In this document: positions 51,263 through 59,489 of the stretch, one piece after another
Layout of the letters: every line of letters begins with the position of its first letter
How positions within the stretch are numbered: the first letter of the stretch is position 1
NCBI RefSeq assembly: GCF_045277565.1
Contig: NZ_CP123584.1
Location: 992,001 to 1,056,000, forward strand
Origin: Aliisedimentitalea scapharcae
GTDB lineage: Bacteria; Pseudomonadota; Alphaproteobacteria; Rhodobacterales; Rhodobacteraceae
Direction of reading: 5' to 3'
DNA: 64,000 bases
Translations under genes and position numbers: made by a program
Notes under the pieces: generated by a model
The model's input: only the letters and a program-made list of their open reading frames with translations
Databases searched by the model: none
Told to the model about the DNA's origin: nothing

Positions 51263-51786
51263 GTTTCATTCGGCCCGAAGCCCGCGCCGCAATCTGGCGC
51301 TGTCGCGAGTTGATCGCTGGGGTGGGCATCGGCGTGCTCGGCGTATCCTGGGTGGTTGGAACGGCTGGGCTGATCTGGTGGCTGGGCTGGGTGCTGGTCG
51401 CGATTGGTGCCGCCGGGACCATCATTGGCCTGCAACGTCTGCGGTTTCGGATCGGGGTTGGCGGACCGGGTGTCGTGCAGGTGGACGAAGGGCAGATTTC
51501 CTATTTTGGTCCGCTGACGGGCGGAGCCGTTGCGCTTTCAGAACTTGAACGGCTGCGACTGGATCACACCGCAACACCAGCACATTGGGTGCTGGATATG
51601 CCGGGGCATCCCAGCCTGCATATTCCGGTTAACGCCGAAGGTGTGGATGCCCTGTTCGATGCGTTCACCACCCTGTCCGGGCTCAGGACCGAACGCATGT
51701 TGTCCGAGCTGCGCAAACCTGGCTCTCACCAGGTCGTGATCTGGGAGCGCCATGCAAGCCACACACAGGTGCACAGGTTGCATTGA
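51259..51786 (+). CDS. membrane protein with PH-like domain
   Basis: 175 residues. Two hydrophobic helices near 16-57 (LIAGVGIGVLGVSWVVGTAG, WWLGWVLVAIGAAGTIIGL) are followed by a beta-rich part (VVQVDEGQISYFGPLTGGAV, then RLRLDHTATPAHWVLDMPG) that resembles bacterial PH domains. No enzyme motif. It overlaps the GNAT gene by four bases and precedes gshA by 64 bases. Role unknown. Confidence 0.65.
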   Translation: MSFIRPEARAAIWRCRELIAGVGIGVLGVSWVVGTAGLIWWLGWVLVAIGAAGTIIGLQRLRFRIGVGGPGVVQVDEGQISYFGPLTGGAVALSELERLRLDHTATPAHWVLDMPGHPSLHIPVNAEGVDALFDAFTTLSGLRTERMLSELRKPGSHQVVIWERHASHTQVHRLH

Positions 51787-51850
51787 CACTGGCGTTGATT
51801 CCCATCACCACTGATTTCCCAAAGCGAACACTCAGGACGGAGCAAGCCCC

Positions 51851-53221
51851 ATGTCCATTCCTCAATCCGGCGGTGGGCCGATCGAACGGCACGAACAGCT
51901 GGCCGAATACCTGGAATCGGGCTGCAAGCCCAAGGGCGATTGGCGTATCGGCACCGAGCACGAGAAGTTCGGGTATTGCAAAGACACGCATCAGCCCCTG
52001 CCATTTCATGGCAAACGGTCCATCGTGGCTGTGCTCGAAGGACTGCGGGACCGCCATGGCTGGGCCGAGGTGCGCGAAGGTGGCGAACTCATTGGCCTGG
52101 AAAAAGATGGGGCGAATGTCTCGCTGGAACCCGGTGGCGCGCTGGAACTGTCGGGCGCTCCGTTGGAAACGATCCATGAAACCTGTGACGAGGTGAATGT
52201 TCACCTGCGCGAGGTCAAGGATATCGCCGATGAAATCGGCGTTGGTTTTATCGGCCTGGGCGCTGCTCCGGTCTGGAGCCACGAAGAAATGCCGCTGATG
52301 CCCAAGGGGCGGTACAAGTTGATGGACGCCTATATGGGCAAGGTCGGCACCATGGGCCGGTCGATGATGCGCCGCACCTGTACGGTTCAGGTCAACATCG
52401 ACTTTGGCTCCGAAGCCGACATGGTGCAGAAACTGCGCGTCGCGCTGGCGTTACAGCCGGTTGCTACGGCATTGTTCGCCAATTCACCGTTTTTCGAGGG
52501 CAAGCCCAACGGGCACAAGTCCTGGCGTTCGCGTGTGTGGCGCGATCTGGACGATGCACGCACCGGCATGTTGCCATTCGTGTTCGACGACGGGTTCGGG
52601 TTCGAGGCATACGTGCAATACGCGCTCGATGTGCCGATGTATTTTGTCTATCGCGATGGCAAATACATTGACGCGCTGGGCATGTCGTTCCGTGATTTCC
52701 TGGTGGGCAAACTTCCTGCGCTGCCGGGTGAAACCCCGACGCTGTCGGATTGGGCTGACCATTTGACCACGGCTTTCCCCGAAGCCCGGATCAAGAAATA
52801 CATGGAAATGCGGGGCGCTGATGGTGGCCCCTGGCGGCGTCTGTGCGCGCTGCCTGCATTCTGGGTTGGTCTGACCTATGATCAATCGTCGTTGGATGCG
52901 GCTTGGGATCTGGTCAAAGGCTGGGATGCCGAAACCCGCGAAGCCTTGCGCATCGCCGCATCCGTAGACGGGTTGCAGGCGCAGGTCGGTAACATCAACA
53001 TGCATGATCTGGCGCGCGAAGTCGTGTCGATTTCTGATGCCGGTTTGCGGGCCCGGGCAAAACCCGGTGCCGGTGGTCTGGTTCCAGATGAAACCCATTT
53101 CCTGAACGCGCTCAAGGACAGCCTGGAATCTGGGCAGGTCCCTGCGGATGAGCTTTTGGAACGGTATCATGGCGATTGGAATGGCGACCTGAGCCGGATT
53201 TATGGCGACTATAGCTATTGA
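51851..53221 (+). CDS. gshA: glutamate-cysteine ligase, plant/alphaproteobacterial type
   Basis: 456 residues of the GCS2 family. It makes gamma-glutamylcysteine, the first step of glutathione synthesis. WRIGTEHEKFGYCKD near 33-47 contains the metal-binding glutamates, LEPGGALELSGAP and MRRTCTVQVNIDFGSE are further family blocks. The cysteines do not show the plant redox-switch pair plainly. It is the last gene of the rsmE transcript and is followed by a hairpin. Confidence 0.96.
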   Translation: MSIPQSGGGPIERHEQLAEYLESGCKPKGDWRIGTEHEKFGYCKDTHQPLPFHGKRSIVAVLEGLRDRHGWAEVREGGELIGLEKDGANVSLEPGGALELSGAPLETIHETCDEVNVHLREVKDIADEIGVGFIGLGAAPVWSHEEMPLMPKGRYKLMDAYMGKVGTMGRSMMRRTCTVQVNIDFGSEADMVQKLRVALALQPVATALFANSPFFEGKPNGHKSWRSRVWRDLDDARTGMLPFVFDDGFGFEAYVQYALDVPMYFVYRDGKYIDALGMSFRDFLVGKLPALPGETPTLSDWADHLTTAFPEARIKKYMEMRGADGGPWRRLCALPAFWVGLTYDQSSLDAAWDLVKGWDAETREALRIAASVDGLQAQVGNINMHDLAREVVSISDAGLRARAKPGAGGLVPDETHFLNALKDSLESGQVPADELLERYHGDWNGDLSRIYGDYSY

Positions 53222-53227
53222 CGATCA

Positions 53228-53254
53228 AAGGGGGCTCGGGGTTTGAGCCTCCTT
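53228..53254 (+). terminator. hairpin after gshA, likely terminator
   Basis: AAGGGGGCTC (53228-53237) pairs with GAGCCTCCTT (53245-53254) with one G-U pair and a seven-base loop, seven bases after the stop. Only two T's close it, so termination may be weak. Confidence 0.5.
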
Positions 53255-53468
53255 CCGCTCCGCTCTCTCGGCCGGGTCTGATCAAACGGTTTTTGCAATC
53301 TAGCTTTCCCAAGCAGCGTCCTGATTTCGATCTGGCGTTTTGACCGCGGTCAGCGGCAGAAACATGGCCGCTTCTGTGGGTTAGGTAGGGTTTTGCGAAC
53401 CGACCTGGGGTGACAGGTCAGGGCAAGATGTGCATGCTCATATGTCAGAACCGGGAAAGGGATTTGGG

Positions 53469-53813
53469 ATGAGCGCACGGATGGCACGACGGGTTTTTCT
53501 GGGGTTGGCAACGGCGGCCTTGGTGGCGGTTCAGGGTATGGCCCAGGGCGTAAACGGACTGTATCAGGTCGAAGGTCGCAACCCGGATGGATCGACCTAT
53601 ACCGGGTCGGCGCAATTGGTGGAAATCAATGGAACAGTCACCATCGCCTGGCAGGTGGCAGGACAGGGGTATCAGGGCACCGGAACCCGCAATGGCGATA
53701 TCGTATGGATCAACTGGGGTGCCGATCATCCAGTGGTCTATGTGGTCATGCCCAGTGGGCAGTTGCACGGCACCTGGGCCAATGGTCAGGCCTTGGAACG
53801 GTTGGTGCCGTAA
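53469..53813 (+). CDS. small secreted protein, unknown function
   Basis: 114 residues from the ATG at 53469, with AAAGGGA ahead of it. A signal peptide is clear (RMARRVFLGLATAALVAVQG, cut probably after AQG). The mature part of about 88 residues is beta-rich with many glycines and aromatic residues (YQVEGRNPDGSTYTGSAQL, WINWGADHPVVYVVMPSG). It reads like a small beta-barrel or lipocalin-like periplasmic protein. I know no family name. It converges on plsY. Confidence 0.72.
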   Translation: MSARMARRVFLGLATAALVAVQGMAQGVNGLYQVEGRNPDGSTYTGSAQLVEINGTVTIAWQVAGQGYQGTGTRNGDIVWINWGADHPVVYVVMPSGQLHGTWANGQALERLVP

Positions 53814-53834
53814 TCTTCCCATGCGCCGGGCGGG

Positions 53835-54440
53835 TTATTTTTGACCGATGCGGGGTTCGGTTCCGAGCCGGATTCGTTTGATGTTTTCGCGGTGGCGCCA
53901 ATAGACCAGCAATGTCAGGGGGATGCCCAGAAGCAATGCGGCCCCGTTTGTGAGCAACACAACCCAAATGGTCGATGAAGCTGCCGCAATCAGTGCCGAA
54001 AGCGATGAGATGCGGGTCACGATGGCCGTCACCAACCACGTCAGGCAGCAGGCCACGCCAACTGGCCAGGCCAGCGCCAACCATAGGCCCAGAAAGGTCG
54101 CGACACCCTTGCCGCCCTTGAACCCCAGCCAAACCGGATAACAGTGGCCAATAAAGGCCGCGAACCCGGCCAGTTGTGCGGCGTCTTCGGGCGCAAAAGC
54201 CCGGGCCAGGAGCACGGCCGCTGCGCCTTTGCCACCGTCCAGAACCAGGGTCAGAAACGCGGCTGGTTTCGATCCTGTGCGCAGCACGTTGGTGGCACCA
54301 ATGTTTCCCGAACCGATTTCACGCAGATTGCCCAGCCCCATGAACCGGGCCACCACCACACCAAAGGGGATCGCCCCCAGACCATAACCGATCAGGACCC
54401 ATAGCAGCAGAATGGGCAGGTCAGATTCGAGCGTGGGCAT
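53835..54440 (-). CDS. plsY: glycerol-3-phosphate acyltransferase PlsY
   Basis: 201 residues, five to seven membrane helices. PlsY moves the acyl group from acyl-phosphate to glycerol-3-phosphate, the first step of phospholipid synthesis. Its three motifs are present: GSGNIGATNVLR, DGGKGAAAVLLA and GHCYPVWLGFKGGKGVAT. It closes the pyrB operon, starting three bases after the end of pyrC'. GGAG precedes the ATG. Confidence 0.96.
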   Translation of the reverse strand: MPTLESDLPILLLWVLIGYGLGAIPFGVVVARFMGLGNLREIGSGNIGATNVLRTGSKPAAFLTLVLDGGKGAAAVLLARAFAPEDAAQLAGFAAFIGHCYPVWLGFKGGKGVATFLGLWLALAWPVGVACCLTWLVTAIVTRISSLSALIAAASSTIWVVLLTNGAALLLGIPLTLLVYWRHRENIKRIRLGTEPRIGQK

Positions 54441-54443
54441 CAG

Positions 54444-55721
54444 CTATCTCCGATAGACGGGGGTTCCGGCGACATAGGTTGCCAGCACCCTACCTTGCAT
54501 CCGCTGGCCGTCAAACGGAGTGTTCTGAGACTTCGACCGAAGTTTGAACCGGTCCATGACAAAGGGCGTGTCAGGGTCGAACAGGACCAGATCCGCCGGG
54601 GCTTCTGCAGCGAGCCGACCACCAGCAAGGCCCAGCCGATTGGCCGGATTCAGTGACATGGCGCGAAACAGCGTTGGCAGGTCCAAGTGGCCCGAGTGAT
54701 ACAGGCGCAACGCGGCCGGCAACAAAGTTTCCATCGCAACCGCACCAGCGGCGGCTTCCTCGAATGGGAGACGCTTGCTTTCTTCGTCTTGGGGGGTGTG
54801 CATCGAACTGATGGTGTCGATCAAGCCGGTGCGCACCGCTTCGACCACTGCCAGACGATCGTCTTCGCTACGCAAGGGCGGTTTGACCTTGAAGAAGGTA
54901 CGATAGTCGGCCACGTCCAGCTCGTTCAGGGTCAGGTGGTGGATCGAGGTTCCGGCGGTGATGTCCAGACCGTTGTTTTTGGCACGCTCAAGCGCGGGCA
55001 GGGCCCTGGCGGTGGTGATCTGGTCGGCATGATAGCGCGCGCCGGTCATTTCCAGCAGCGCAATATCCCGATCCAGCCCCATGCGTTCTGCCATGGGCGA
55101 GACGGCAGGTAAACCACGCAGCGAAGCAAATTTCCCAGATGTGGCGGCGGCCCCTTTGCTCAGCTCGGGCTCTTGTGGATGGGCAATCACTAATGCGCCA
55201 AGGCTGCGCGCATAGGTCAACGCACGCGAAAACACCTTGGTATTGGCGACAACATGGTCACAGTCGGAAAAGGCCACGGCACCGGCATCCATCAGAAAGC
55301 CGATTTCCGTCATCTCGCGCCCTTCGCGTCCCTTGGTCAGGGCGGCCATGGCCAACACATTGACAGGTGTGTCGGCCTGGGCGCGGCGGTTGACGAATTC
55401 CAGCGTTTCCGGCGTGTCTATGGTTGGCGTGGTGTCCGGGCGGGTAATCATTGTGGTGACCCCTCCGGCGGCGGCGGCGTGGCCTGCGGACTTATAGCTT
55501 TCCTTGTGTCGCTCACCGGGTTCGCAGACCTTGACTCCGATGTCGATGATGCCAGGGGCCAGACATTTTCCATTGCAGTCGACGATCTCGTCCGCTGCCG
55601 GTGCCGGGGTTGCGGAACCGGTGCCAACAATGGACCCGGCGCGAACCAGCAGCCAGCCCAAGGTGTCGGATCCGGCTTCGGGGTCGATCAGGCGGGCATT
55701 GATGAAGAGGGTGGTGCTCAT
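54444..55721 (-). CDS. pyrC: dihydroorotase-like protein lacking metal ligands (PyrC')
   Basis: 425 residues, with the fold and many blocks of class I dihydroorotase (LAPGIIDI, EPGERHKESY, RLPFEEAAAGAV). The zinc-binding residues are largely gone: the HxH pair is G62 and K64 (IDIGVKVCEPG), the histidine of the YHxxH block is Q234, and the catalytic Asp is M307 (SSMHTPQ). D153 and H181 remain. Such proteins in other bacteria are inactive and hold aspartate carbamoyltransferase in its dodecameric complex. It is in the pyrB operon, which fits that role. A true dihydroorotase must then be encoded elsewhere. Start ATG at 55721; the open frame upstream is not coding. Confidence 0.88.
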   Translation of the reverse strand: MSTTLFINARLIDPEAGSDTLGWLLVRAGSIVGTGSATPAPAADEIVDCNGKCLAPGIIDIGVKVCEPGERHKESYKSAGHAAAAGGVTTMITRPDTTPTIDTPETLEFVNRRAQADTPVNVLAMAALTKGREGREMTEIGFLMDAGAVAFSDCDHVVANTKVFSRALTYARSLGALVIAHPQEPELSKGAAATSGKFASLRGLPAVSPMAERMGLDRDIALLEMTGARYHADQITTARALPALERAKNNGLDITAGTSIHHLTLNELDVADYRTFFKVKPPLRSEDDRLAVVEAVRTGLIDTISSMHTPQDEESKRLPFEEAAAGAVAMETLLPAALRLYHSGHLDLPTLFRAMSLNPANRLGLAGGRLAAEAPADLVLFDPDTPFVMDRFKLRSKSQNTPFDGQRMQGRVLATYVAGTPVYRR

Positions 55722-56101
55722 AGGCGGGCCCTTTCGATGGCGGCAATGGTGGCGGCCGGGTCGGCCTGGTATTTGATCAGATATTTCTGGCCGTCGGTCG
55801 TGATGACCTGGACATAGCTGCCCATGGATTTGACACCTGAAATGCTGGCCAAAGGCACGGAATGCCCTGTGGGGCCGACCAATGCGGTGCTTGTCAGGGT
55901 CCAGATGGCGGCCAGTTCTTCCTTGCGGGCATAGAACCCGCGCAGGGCGATTGCAGCCAAGCCACCTACGGCACCGGTCCAGATGTGCGGGCTGTCCATG
56001 ACCCACAGAACCCCCATTGCGGCGGCCATGCCAACGGCAGCCATCCAGGTGTGGGCACGCAGATAGGCGGTTGCATCGGGGGAGATTTTTGTTTCGCTCA
56101 T
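55718..56101 (-). CDS. membrane protein with PH-like domain in the pyr operon
   Basis: 127 residues. Two hydrophobic helices (about 20-34 and 41-54) are followed by a beta-rich part (WTLTSTALVGPTGHSVPLAS, VQVITTDGQKYLIKYQAD), like a small bacterial PH domain. It overlaps pyrC' by four bases and lies four bases after the gene before it. No function is known; its place between pyrB and pyrC' suggests at least shared expression with pyrimidine synthesis. Confidence 0.7.
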   Translation of the reverse strand: MSETKISPDATAYLRAHTWMAAVGMAAAMGVLWVMDSPHIWTGAVGGLAAIALRGFYARKEELAAIWTLTSTALVGPTGHSVPLASISGVKSMGSYVQVITTDGQKYLIKYQADPAATIAAIERARL

Positions 56102-56105
56102 GGTC

Positions 56106-56639
56106 TTAGAACACCAGCAAGAGGAGGACGATGGTGATCAAGGCCATCATCACGGCAAACAGGGTGAACCCGATCCGACGTGCACGGGCGCGAGCGGCAC
56201 GCGGGGATTGTTTTGTTGCCGAATACAGCTGGGCGCTGGCGGTCTCTATGGGGGTGCCGCTCCAATTGGTGCTGGGTTCGGACAGCGTGGCGACCAGCTG
56301 GATCTGATCGGCCGGGTTCAGGCGGGTTTCGCGACCGCCAAAGGCGCGGCTGCGGATCAGCAGGACGTCGCCTTTGATCGCGCTGAGCACGTCGGACTGT
56401 GGGTCAATCTCTTCAGGCGATAGGCCGCAACCTTCGATCAGATATCCGGTCAGCCCCAACTCTTCGAGATCGTCGGTGGAAAAGATTTCGATCTGGTCCC
56501 GGTTCATCTCTTCGATGCCCAGCACCTGCTCGAGCGCACCGGTTTCGGACAGGAATTTGACCTGTTCGGGGCGCATATCCAGCGTGAAAACGCGGATAAT
56601 CGCCCGTTCTCCGGTGGGAATGGTGATGGTCCCGGTCAT
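56106..56639 (-). CDS. tail-anchored protein after pyrB
   Basis: 177 residues from the ATG at 56639. The bulk is soluble and acidic (TLDMRPEQVKFLSETGALEQ, EEMNRDQIEIFSTDDLEELG) and the last 22 residues are one membrane helix (FAVMMALITIVLLLLVF), so it is tail-anchored with the soluble part in the cytoplasm. A basic stretch (RAARARARRIG) precedes the helix. It lies four bases after pyrB. I do not recognise a family. It could place the ATCase complex at the membrane, which is speculation. Confidence 0.72.
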   Translation of the reverse strand: MTGTITIPTGERAIIRVFTLDMRPEQVKFLSETGALEQVLGIEEMNRDQIEIFSTDDLEELGLTGYLIEGCGLSPEEIDPQSDVLSAIKGDVLLIRSRAFGGRETRLNPADQIQLVATLSEPSTNWSGTPIETASAQLYSATKQSPRAARARARRIGFTLFAVMMALITIVLLLLVF

Positions 56640-56643
56640 CGGG

Positions 56644-57594
56644 TCAATGCTCCGCCGAAATGCGCTGGGCGCGTAGATTGCGGGCCAGAAGATCCATAGC
56701 GGCCATGCGCACGGCGACCCCCATTTCGACTTGTTCCTGAATGACTGATCGGTTGATGTCATCTGCGATGGTTCCGTCGATTTCGACGCCGCGATTCATC
56801 GGTCCGGGATGCATGACAATCGCGTCGGGTTTGGCCAACGACAGCTTATCCGCATCCAGTCCATAGCGGTGATAATACTCCCGTTCTGAAGGAATGAAGC
56901 CACCGTCCATCCGCTCTTTCTGAAGGCGCAGCATCATCACGACGTCCACGTCCTGTAGCCCCTCGCGCATGTCATCATAAACTTCGACCCCAAAGGCGTC
57001 GATCTGCGCCGGCATCAGCGTCGGCGGGCCAATCAGTCGAATACGGTTTTCCATCTTGCCCAACAGGATCAGGTTCGATCGAGCCACGCGGGAATGGGCG
57101 ATGTCGCCACAGATTGCGATGTTCAGACGGTGCAACCGGCCCTTGGCGCGGCGGATGGTCAACGCGTCCAGCAGCGCCTGGGTGGGGTGTTCGTGACGTC
57201 CATCACCGGCGTTCAGCACGGCGCAGTTCACCTTTTGCGCCAGCAGGTCCACCGCGCCGGAATGCGGGTGGCGCACCACCAGCAAATCGGGGTGCATGGC
57301 ATTCAACGTCATGGCGGTATCGATCAGGGTTTCGCCCTTTTTGATCGAACTGGCCTGCATGGCCATGTTCATGACGTCTGCGCCCAACCGTTTGCCTGCC
57401 AATTCAAAAGAGGCCTGTGTGCGGGTCGAGTTTTCAAAGAACATGTTGATCTGGGTCAGACCACGCAGGGTTTCGGAGTGTTTTTCCGAACGCCGGTTCA
57501 GATCGACGTATTCATCGGCCAGATCCAGAATCGCGGTGATATCATGTGGTTTGAGGTGTTCGATGCCCAGAAGGTGCTTGTGACCGAACGTCAT
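56644..57594 (-). CDS. pyrB: aspartate carbamoyltransferase catalytic subunit
   Basis: 316 residues. It joins carbamoyl phosphate and aspartate, the second step of pyrimidine synthesis. The carbamoyl-phosphate loop is FFENSTRTQASFELAGKRLG, with further ligands in HEHPTQALLDAL and VMHPGPMNRG. No pyrI regulatory gene follows; instead two small membrane proteins and PyrC' do, suiting the class A ATCase pattern. GGGAGC precedes the ATG. Confidence 0.97.
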   Translation of the reverse strand: MTFGHKHLLGIEHLKPHDITAILDLADEYVDLNRRSEKHSETLRGLTQINMFFENSTRTQASFELAGKRLGADVMNMAMQASSIKKGETLIDTAMTLNAMHPDLLVVRHPHSGAVDLLAQKVNCAVLNAGDGRHEHPTQALLDALTIRRAKGRLHRLNIAICGDIAHSRVARSNLILLGKMENRIRLIGPPTLMPAQIDAFGVEVYDDMREGLQDVDVVMMLRLQKERMDGGFIPSEREYYHRYGLDADKLSLAKPDAIVMHPGPMNRGVEIDGTIADDINRSVIQEQVEMGVAVRMAAMDLLARNLRAQRISAEH

Positions 57595-57667
57595 TGAGGA
57601 TGCTCCCTGCCGCGATGCTGGAGGGCTTATACGGGGGGTTGGGCGGCAGGGGCAAGGGGGCGGTGGA

Positions 57668-58612
57668 TCAATATCCGGTCTGTCGGTCCACCAGACCTGC
57701 GGGTTTTTGTCCAGCTTCAAAGCTGGCGATGCCGTCTGCGATGAAACGGGCCACGGCCATGGGGTCTGCATCACCTGCCACATGGGGCGTGATGCGTATC
57801 CGGTCATGGGTCCAGAACGGGTGATTCTGAGGGAGCGGTTCGGTGGCAACTGTATCCAGTGCCGCCATCGCAGGGCGGCCACGCTCCAGCGCTGGGATCA
57901 GGTCGGGTTCGGCCAAATGGGCCCCACGGCCAAGATTGATCAGGATTGCGTCGTCGCGCATTTGATCCAGCAGCCTGGTGTTCAGAATGCCCACTGTCTC
58001 ATCGGTCAAGGGCAACAGGTTGACCACTGCCCGGCTTTGCGAAACCGTTTGTGCCAGCCCGCCAGATCCGCTGACCACAACCGTGCCATCAGGTTCCTGC
58101 CGGTCGCGCGAGGCATAGGCCGTGACCGGGTATCCCAATCCGCGCAGAGCCCGGGCCAGACAGGACCCAATTTTGCCAAACCCCAGGATGCCGACTGGGA
58201 ATCTTGATGGTGCAGTTCGGTTGATCACCGCCCACTGCTGTTGCGCCTGTTGATCAACATAGCCTTGCATCTGGCGTTGCCAATTGACGATGTGCCAAAT
58301 CGCGAACCCGCCAATCATCTGCGCCTGCTCGTCAACGATCACCCGGCTGACGGTGGTTTCGGGTTTCAGACTGGGGGCGCTCAAAATCGCATCGACCCCG
58401 GCACCTGCGCTGGAAACCATGGCCAGATTGGGATAGGGCGCGAAATCCGAGGGATCCGGAGTAAAGGCGACGGCATGGCGGATCGTTTGCGGATCAACGA
58501 CTTCATCAGGAAACCGCATGGTGATCCAGGGAGCATACGTGCGCAGCCCTGCTTCGAAGAAATCCTTGAGGTCGTATTTTCGGCACAGGCAGACGAGATC
58601 TATGGGCTGCAT
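57668..58612 (-). CDS. ghrA: glyoxylate/hydroxypyruvate reductase A type dehydrogenase
   Basis: 314 residues of the D-2-hydroxyacid dehydrogenase family. The NAD(P) loop is GILGFGKIGSCLARALRGLG near 145-164, with the catalytic arginine in NLGRGAHL, glutamate in VATEPLPQNHPFW and histidine in RITPHVAG. The short N-terminal domain and VSSAGAGVDAIL fit GhrA, which reduces glyoxylate and hydroxypyruvate. It could use glyoxylate released by malyl-CoA lyase, though the genes are far apart. GGAG precedes the ATG at 58612. It may be co-transcribed with pyrB, 73 bases on. Confidence 0.85.
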   Translation of the reverse strand: MQPIDLVCLCRKYDLKDFFEAGLRTYAPWITMRFPDEVVDPQTIRHAVAFTPDPSDFAPYPNLAMVSSAGAGVDAILSAPSLKPETTVSRVIVDEQAQMIGGFAIWHIVNWQRQMQGYVDQQAQQQWAVINRTAPSRFPVGILGFGKIGSCLARALRGLGYPVTAYASRDRQEPDGTVVVSGSGGLAQTVSQSRAVVNLLPLTDETVGILNTRLLDQMRDDAILINLGRGAHLAEPDLIPALERGRPAMAALDTVATEPLPQNHPFWTHDRIRITPHVAGDADPMAVARFIADGIASFEAGQKPAGLVDRQTGY

Positions 58613-58724
58613 TTCGGCTCCGTCCAAGTGGTGTTTGAGGGGCACCTTAGGCAGGACGCGCGGATGGGTAAAGCGCGCGCATTGGCGGTTTCCCTCGAGG
58701 TAGCAAGGGGGTAGCCTGTGGCGC

Positions 58725-59489
58725 ATGGAATCGGCTCTGGATTATCATACGGCTCGCGCCTTGCTGGACTGGCAGATTGAACTCGGCGTGACCGAGACGA
58801 TCAGCGATGCGCCAATCAATCGCTACGAGCTCGAGCAAAAAGCGCCCAAGCCCAATGCCGTCGAAACGGCCGCCGTTCCTGTCATACCCAAAGAGGTCGA
58901 TCCGGTTGTGGTGGCGCAACAGGTGGCAAAAGCGGCCAATTCCCTGTCGGACCTGCGCGACGCTATGGGCCATTTCGACCACTGTGATCTCAAACGGGGC
59001 GCTCGCAATCTGGTGTTTTCCGACGGTCAGGCCGGTGCACGCGTCATGATCATCGGCGAAGCGCCGGGCCGCGACGAAGATCGCCAAGGCAAGCCCTTTG
59101 TCGGGCGGGCGGGGCAATTGTTGGACCGGATGCTGGATGCCATTGACCTGAACCGCGAGAGCAACGTCTATATCACCAATGTCTTGCCTTGGCGCCCCCC
59201 CCAGAACCGGGATCCCTTGCCGATCGAAATCTCGATGATGGTGCCGTTCCTGCGCCGCCACGTCGAACTGGCGCAGCCCGACGTGTTGATCCTGATGGGA
59301 AATATCAGCTGTCAGGCCGTGCTGGCCAAACGGGGTATCACCCGGCTGCGGGGCAATTGGGGCGACGCCTGGGGCATACCGGCCCTGCCAATGTTCCATC
59401 CGGCTTACCTGTTGCGTCAGCCGCAAATGAAACGCCAGGCCTGGGCCGATCTGTTGGAAATCAAGGCGCGGTTGGGGGCGCTGGCGTGA
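58725..59489 (+). CDS. uracil-DNA glycosylase, family 4-like, without Fe-S cysteines
   Basis: 254 residues. Motif A is GEAPGRDEDR (111-120) followed by QGKPFVGRAGQLL, and motif B is HPAYLLR (225-231), as in family 4 uracil-DNA glycosylases that remove uracil from DNA. Those usually bind a 4Fe-4S cluster through four cysteines. Here only C87 remains of the four; the other places read F84, W156 and M172. An extra N-terminal region of about 75 residues is present. Cluster-free relatives are known in alphaproteobacteria. It overlaps the next gene by four bases. Confidence 0.9.
   Translation: MESALDYHTARALLDWQIELGVTETISDAPINRYELEQKAPKPNAVETAAVPVIPKEVDPVVVAQQVAKAANSLSDLRDAMGHFDHCDLKRGARNLVFSDGQAGARVMIIGEAPGRDEDRQGKPFVGRAGQLLDRMLDAIDLNRESNVYITNVLPWRPPQNRDPLPIEISMMVPFLRRHVELAQPDVLILMGNISCQAVLAKRGITRLRGNWGDAWGIPALPMFHPAYLLRQPQMKRQAWADLLEIKARLGALA

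Noticed and set aside
55722..56006. Upstream extension of the pyrC' frame
   Set aside because: It is antisense-frame reading through the PH-like membrane protein gene, which overlaps pyrC' by four bases in a different frame; homology begins at 55721.
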